Positions 42,001 to 45,080 of a stretch of DNA of 45,080 bases are shown here, in pieces; the stretch's first letter is position 1; each line of letters starts with the position of its first letter. The notes below the pieces were generated by a model that was given only the letters and a program-made list of their open reading frames with translations, had not been told where the DNA came from and did no database searches. The translations under genes and the position numbers were made by a program. Source of the stretch: a virus; the IMG/VR virus record IMGVR_UViG_3300025617_000041, positions 1-45,080 of that record; one strand, written 5' to 3'.

Positions 42001-44980
42001 TAGTAATTGCTGTTAAATCATTTGTAATTTCAACATTTTCATCTAGAACAATAGGAGCAATCGGACCTCCAACTTCAATTATTACGGCACCGAGTATAAG
42101 ATCAAAATTATCGCTTTGATTAATAGTAACAGATGTAGACGATGAAGAAACATGCTGTGTTACATCATAAATGTACTGACCAGGTGCGCCAGGTGTTGGA
42201 TTATCAATTTTAATTAAAAAGTACTCTCCGTTAACTGTGTTTGTACCTTTTAAATATTGCGGGAATGACTGTGCGCTAATATCCCAAAAGGCTGTATCTA
42301 GTTGCAAAATTACCGATGGCTGAAATGCGTCAGGGGAATTATAATTACTGCCAGGCTGGAATTCAAATCTTGATATAGTTGCTGTAGAAGTTATAGATAA
42401 AGGCAGTATATCTGTTGTTGAGTTTGTTCTTAATTCTATATCACTATTACTTGTAGCAAAAATATTATTCTGATGTATATAAAGGCCTTCTGTGTAAAAT
42501 TCTTCTGACGTAACACTATTTGATATAATGTCTGACGTTGTGGTAATTTCTCCAACAGTTAGATCTTGACCCAATTGTACATTATTATTTTCAACATAAA
42601 GTTTTCCAGTACCGTTTGCTATTAGTTCTAAACTGCTGTTAGACTTTGTAGTAGTAATTTTATTTCCGGCTATCTTAATATCGTCAAACGGTACTAGATC
42701 ATCGTTTAGCGATAAAAATCCTGAAAGTGTATAGTTTCCACTTACTGTTTTATTTCCTACTAGATTTGTATTTCCAGTATGTGTTAGTGTGCCGGTTATA
42801 TCAATATCTTGAAAATTTATATTTCCAAAAGTTAAATTGTTTGCTACTTCAACAGGACTTAAAAATTGTACAATGCCTGTTCCTGCGGCTTCTAGTTCTA
42901 AGTTACTGCTAGATATAGTGGTTGTAATTCTATTTTGAAATACTTCGATATTCTCGCCGGCGTATCGCGCAGTATAGATATCTTTCCAACTATCAGTCTC
43001 ATTACCAAGATTGTATGATTTATCAAATGTTGGTTCGAGATCGATGCTGATCGGAGCATCAAAACTAATCTGTGATCCTCCTCCTTGCTGACTGCTATCA
43101 CCAAAAGAAACTGCTCCGTTAACAACCATGTCGCCGTCAACTGTAAGACTTTTTTCAATATCAACATCACTATCTAATGTTGTTTGTCCGCTTGATGGCG
43201 TTACATTTAAGTCACCGCCTACGGTATTGATATTGTTCTGTGTTAATTGTATATTTCCTGTGCTGACCTGTGAAGCATCAATTTCAGTATTATTAATCCC
43301 GTCACTGAAACTTACAGTTGTTATACCACCTACATTTCCGCCGAGGCCGTTTGCTGTAATAAATCCACTACTTTGATCAACTGTAAATGCTTCACCAACT
43401 CTAAAGTCGCCATCCTGATCAACACTTTGATAATAAATTTTACCACTGTTTACTTCAATAGTTTCAGTATTTTGTGTAACTAAATTAGGATCATTTTCTA
43501 CATCTGTTCCAGCACCTATGTAAGCAAAATTATGTTGTATCAAGTACATTAAACATTCATTACCGTCAGCTTCTGCTCCTACATTTCCGTAAACGTTTGC
43601 TGATCCAATTGAACGCAATTCAGCACCATATTTTATTGTGCTTCCATCTGGTGTTAATCTACCAAACGGGCCGTTTTGAGCATACAAGCCCCTGCTGGCA
43701 AAGTATGTAAAACTATTGAGCCATTCTACTCTAACACCGTTTTTCATATAAAGAGCAATGCTACCTGGTGTAATAAATGTTACACTATGAAATAACATGC
43801 TTGCTTCTTTGCTGTATTGTGTTGCTACACTTCCGTCAACAAGAGCTCCTCTACCAGCACTTTCAAAACTGCTATCTGATTTTGTAAGCACTGAAATATT
43901 TCTAACATAAGGACTTCTAGTATCAACTTGAAAGTTGTTGGCAAATCTAAAAGCATATCCAGTATCATTGGTACTGTTATAATAAAAGTCTGATACTGTC
44001 AAATTTTCAACAGTAGTTTCGCCGTTTAATAAGAATGCGTCTTTATCATTATTACTTGTGTGAGGATAAACTTTAACTCCTCTTATTGATTCTCCTTGAA
44101 CAGTAACTCCTTTTGGAACTGTTAGTGGAAAAAATTCTTCATAGTTACCTGCGTAAAGATAGACAGTATCTCCAGATGATGCTTGACTTAAAGCGTGTTT
44201 AATTGTTTTAAATGGGCCCATTTGATGATCACCAACATTTGTGTCATCGCCCTCAACAGAACTAACATACCAAGTATTACCTGGCCTAGCACTAATAGTA
44301 GTAATGCCCGGAACACCAAAGTTTGTAGTTACAAGATACTCACCATTAATAGTTCTCGAATGTACTTCTTTCCATTTTTCTGTAGGGGAACCAATATTGT
44401 ACAAATCAGTTACAGATGGAAGTATGTCCGATGAAATTTTACCGTACACTGATAATCTATCTTCAGCACTACTGTCTCCGAAAGTTATATCACCATCAAG
44501 GGTAACATCTCCAGAAGCATGTAAGTTTTCTGTTATTCGTACATCTGTAAATGAACTGTCATCTGTACCAAACTCGATCCGACCAGTACCATTTGTTCTA
44601 ATTTCTAAATTAGAATTTGTTACTGTTGTTTGTATGGTACTGTTATTAAAGTTTAAGTCATTGATGGAAACTTCTGTAAAAATTAAGTTTCCTGAATGGG
44701 AATCTATTGTAATAGGAATAGAGCCGACAGATGAAATAACACCTGTTTCGCCGTTAATTGTTGTATCAGCAACTTGAAGTAATCCTGAGTCAACAATTAA
44801 GTTTGTAGTTACTGATGTACCATCGACTGTGAGTTCTCTAGGAGCAATATCCGTGTTGATACCGACTTTGCCGTTAACAACATCTAGATATAATAAATCA
44901 TTCTCAACTGCTAAGTCGACCCCGAGTCTCTCGAGGTTTGCTTTTAGCATTGATCCTGAAATTCGCCCTAATGTAGACAT
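39098..44980 (-). CDS. Giant long-tail-fibre-like protein, paralogue without LamG domain (1960 residues)
   Basis: It shares with the 2024-residue protein the N-terminus (MSTLGRISGSMLKANLERLG), the beta-helix (WYVSSVEGDDTNVG, TVYLYAGNYEEFFPLTVP, VEWLNSFTYFASRGLY, ELRSIGSANVYGNVG), the DQDGDFRVGEAFTVDQSSG signature and an array of SNxDLELRAxGTG repeats. At the LamG position it has only a short loop. It has its own extra segments: about 115 residues (42055-42405) splitting one repeat between TTDILPL and VEITNDL, and about 125 residues (39710-40085) before the tip. The tip has IRFDTDLNKFTGH and IRYNIESGSPEVYNGSVW. The ATG has a strong AAGGAG site lying inside a hairpin whose loop contains a late promoter. 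A long-fibre role is likely from repeat structure and size. Confidence 0.83.
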   Translation of the reverse strand: MSTLGRISGSMLKANLERLGVDLAVENDLLYLDVVNGKVGINTDIAPRELTVDGTSVTTNLIVDSGLLQVADTTINGETGVISSVGSIPITIDSHSGNLIFTEVSINDLNFNNSTIQTTVTNSNLEIRTNGTGRIEFGTDDSSFTDVRITENLHASGDVTLDGDITFGDSSAEDRLSVYGKISSDILPSVTDLYNIGSPTEKWKEVHSRTINGEYLVTTNFGVPGITTISARPGNTWYVSSVEGDDTNVGDHQMGPFKTIKHALSQASSGDTVYLYAGNYEEFFPLTVPKGVTVQGESIRGVKVYPHTSNNDKDAFLLNGETTVENLTVSDFYYNSTNDTGYAFRFANNFQVDTRSPYVRNISVLTKSDSSFESAGRGALVDGSVATQYSKEASMLFHSVTFITPGSIALYMKNGVRVEWLNSFTYFASRGLYAQNGPFGRLTPDGSTIKYGAELRSIGSANVYGNVGAEADGNECLMYLIQHNFAYIGAGTDVENDPNLVTQNTETIEVNSGKIYYQSVDQDGDFRVGEAFTVDQSSGFITANGLGGNVGGITTVSFSDGINNTEIDASQVSTGNIQLTQNNINTVGGDLNVTPSSGQTTLDSDVDIEKSLTVDGDMVVNGAVSFGDSSQQGGGSQISFDAPISIDLEPTFDKSYNLGNETDSWKDIYTARYAGENIEVFQNRITTTISSSNLELEAAGTGIVQFLSPVEVANNLTFGNINFQDIDITGTLTHTGNTNLVGNKTVSGNYTLSGFLSLNDDLVPFDDIKIAGNKITTTKSNSSLELIANGTGKLYVENNNVQLGQDLTVGEITTTSDIISNSVTSEEFYTEGLYIHQNNIFATSNSDIELRTNSTTDILPLSITSTATISRFEFQPGSNYNSPDAFQPSVILQLDTAFWDISAQSFPQYLKGTNTVNGEYFLIKIDNPTPGAPGQYIYDVTQHVSSSSTSVTINQSDNFDLILGAVIIEVGGPIAPIVLDENVEITNDLTAITNSSLNFKDTSILGLFSVTGPINLTENSLVQGNFNLTGYIDTSALHLDNIKIDTNVITTTESNSDLELSANGTGKVITEERVTVENTIDIKGALDFQSLTAINSVSSQEFFTDQIKIRENYITTISSNGDLELRASGTGKIIVSETDVQIDTNLTVNKDTTLNDTSITGTLTHTGTRTESGTYTNNGNLIVSNDVSINGYLQGDNVRFETNYISSTESDSNLELRANGTGNVLVNDTNVNITESLTVVNDIFTTNATITNTLQFDRLEQNEIILDNNFITTSTSNTDLELRASGSGLVLVEDSVNVSENLNVTGTLYGNIVTANDTVSLNSVTHNSGTLTRNGTTTLSNALTVNDNVQFENIKIDDNVITTTESNSDLELRAAGTGEVLIDTDVTVNKNITVLGDTTLAGDFTVSSIVFNSISDGDILIDDNFITTTLSNSNLDLRANGAGIIYLDSNDIQVDENFTVNRITDLLDTDITGVLTHTGNATHNGNYTNNGEVLSTGNFVTQDNIKFSNIEILNNTVRTTVSNSDLEFRADGLGKVVFDNDTLLNLDLNVVGTFNSKDVIITGTIEAPTFQTSDDLRISGDTISTTVSNSNVHLRALTEVQTDNILFDENVIKSKQLNQDIVLKPAENLDVSTSGPQGYTASLPITGSMYLAAGADYSLTEDRLLGITSQDMRDWANSYNGQTVTIDLTGQSSGTAQITGTLVYTSGDSYLAVTPNTLPSGMTFQNYDVTGLTPNSATPGTTNFILPKGTTAQSTTIDGMIRFDTDLNKFTGHMAGVKPFGGVYSADRRTNVTVSESRFFKDNQTINFQNNNIQTGYIDSRGINVVGLTVDNLTFNSNTISSLNDSDINLLPNGTGDVILDDTIVRGSEFENQSATDPMTLATTQNGYVKFNSKTAVVVPSGTTAQQPSNPEVGEIRYNIESGSPEVYNGSVWATWAGQSVTATEDEIDEISNIFAILLG
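39395..42925 (-). repeat. Array of short fibre repeats (SN-x-DLELRA-x-GTG type), 13 units
   Basis: Cores include SSSNLELEAAGTG, SNSSLELIANGTG, SNSDLELSANGTG, SNGDLELRASGTG, SDSNLELRANGTG and SNSDLEFRADGLG. One unit (SNSDIELRTNSTTDILPL) is broken by an insertion, and two near the end are degenerate. One more lies at about 44570-44630 near the N-terminus, giving 14, the same number as in the neighbouring paralogue. Confidence 0.78.
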
Positions 44981-44986
44981 GAAATG

Positions 44987-45014
44987 CTCCTTACATTGTA
45001 TTTATTGTAAGGAA
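44987..45014 (-). promoter_or_regulatory. Hairpin covering the ribosome binding site of the 1960-residue fibre gene
   Basis: On the minus strand TTCCTTACA (45014-45006) pairs with TGTAAGGAG (44995-44987), eight Watson-Crick pairs plus one G-U, with a ten-base loop. The Shine-Dalgarno AAGGAG lies within the 3' arm, so a transcript reading in from upstream would hide it. Confidence 0.65.
44999..45006 (-). promoter_or_regulatory. Late promoter box inside the hairpin loop
   Basis: Minus strand reads ACAATAAATACAATG; AATAAATA differs from TATAAATA at one base. With T4 spacing, transcription would start at about 44993, after the 5' arm of the hairpin and just before the AAGGAG site, giving a leader of about a dozen bases with a free ribosome site. 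Confidence 0.6.
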
Positions 45015-45021
45015 GGGTAGA

Positions 45022-45080
45022 TTATTGATCGTAGCCGAAATATGTGTAAACTGGCTTTGTATCAGGCACAGCACTTAATA
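45022..45080 (-). CDS. Last 18 codons of an upstream gene (cut by the window edge)
   Basis: The minus-strand frame is open from the window edge and ends LSAVPDTKPVYTYFGYDQ then TAA at 45022-45024. The other two minus-strand frames have stop codons within the first few codons. Aromatic C-termini of this kind are common in phage virion proteins. The 41-base gap to the next ATG holds the late promoter and hairpin. Too short to name. Confidence 0.5.
   Translation of the reverse strand, partial: LSAVPDTKPVYTYFGYDQ

Noticed and set aside
1-45080. tRNA genes, CRISPR arrays, insertion sequences and attachment sites
   Set aside because: Coding is nearly continuous, the largest gap is 91 bases, and no cloverleaf, regular short DNA repeat with spacers, or transposase was seen. 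The repeats present are coding repeats in fibre genes.

Overview
The window looks like part of a large tailed-phage genome, most likely a marine T4-like myovirus. Four things support this: very dense AT-rich coding with almost no intergenic space; giant modular virion proteins of a kind I recall from marine T4-like phages; T4-type late promoters (TATAAATA and close variants) in front of many genes; and no host-type genes other than a set of sugar-modification enzymes. I see no terminase, capsid, polymerase, tRNA or photosynthesis gene, so the host cannot be fixed. SAR11-type, cyanobacterial or other marine hosts all remain possible.

Layout. Positions 1-1340 carry three plus-strand genes: the end of a probable virion protein, a Nudix-like protein with a degenerate catalytic box, and a small helical protein. 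They run tail-to-tail into the rest of the window, which is entirely on the minus strand. Read in the direction of transcription (right to left), that part holds: the last codons of an upstream gene; two long paralogous fibre proteins (39098-44980 and 32932-39006) built from a beta-helix and about 14 short repeats each; two small virion proteins; two further giant paralogues (26481-32189 and 20128-26421) with eight N-terminal carbohydrate-binding-like repeats, a beta-helix and Asp-box beta-propeller repeats; two more small virion proteins; three tandem glycine- and cysteine-rich putative adhesins (about 30 Cys each); and a possible fibre-assembly protein. Next come a GT9 glycosyltransferase and a NodU/TobZ-type carbamoyltransferase ended by a clear terminator, then two fibre-like proteins, a 2189-residue virion protein, and finally a four-gene overlapping operon hldE - cupin - HAD phosphatase - hldD.

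How it may work together. Most of the window encodes what appears to be an elaborate surface-recognition apparatus. HldE, the HAD protein and HldD supply most of the ADP-L-glycero-D-manno-heptose pathway. The GT9 enzyme has the fold of heptosyltransferases and could use that donor, and the carbamoyltransferase could cap the sugar. All lie on the strand of the structural genes and probably under late transcription. Two readings are open: modification of the host envelope (for example to stop released virions sticking to debris) or glycosylation and carbamoylation of the virion fibres themselves. The combination of a near-complete heptose pathway, a transferase and a carbamoyltransferase among fibre genes is the best candidate for an undescribed system here. 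Also notable are the Cys-rich adhesin triplet, domain-insertion differences between the paired giant proteins, and a hairpin that appears to hide a ribosome binding site with a late promoter in its loop, as in the T4 lysozyme gene.
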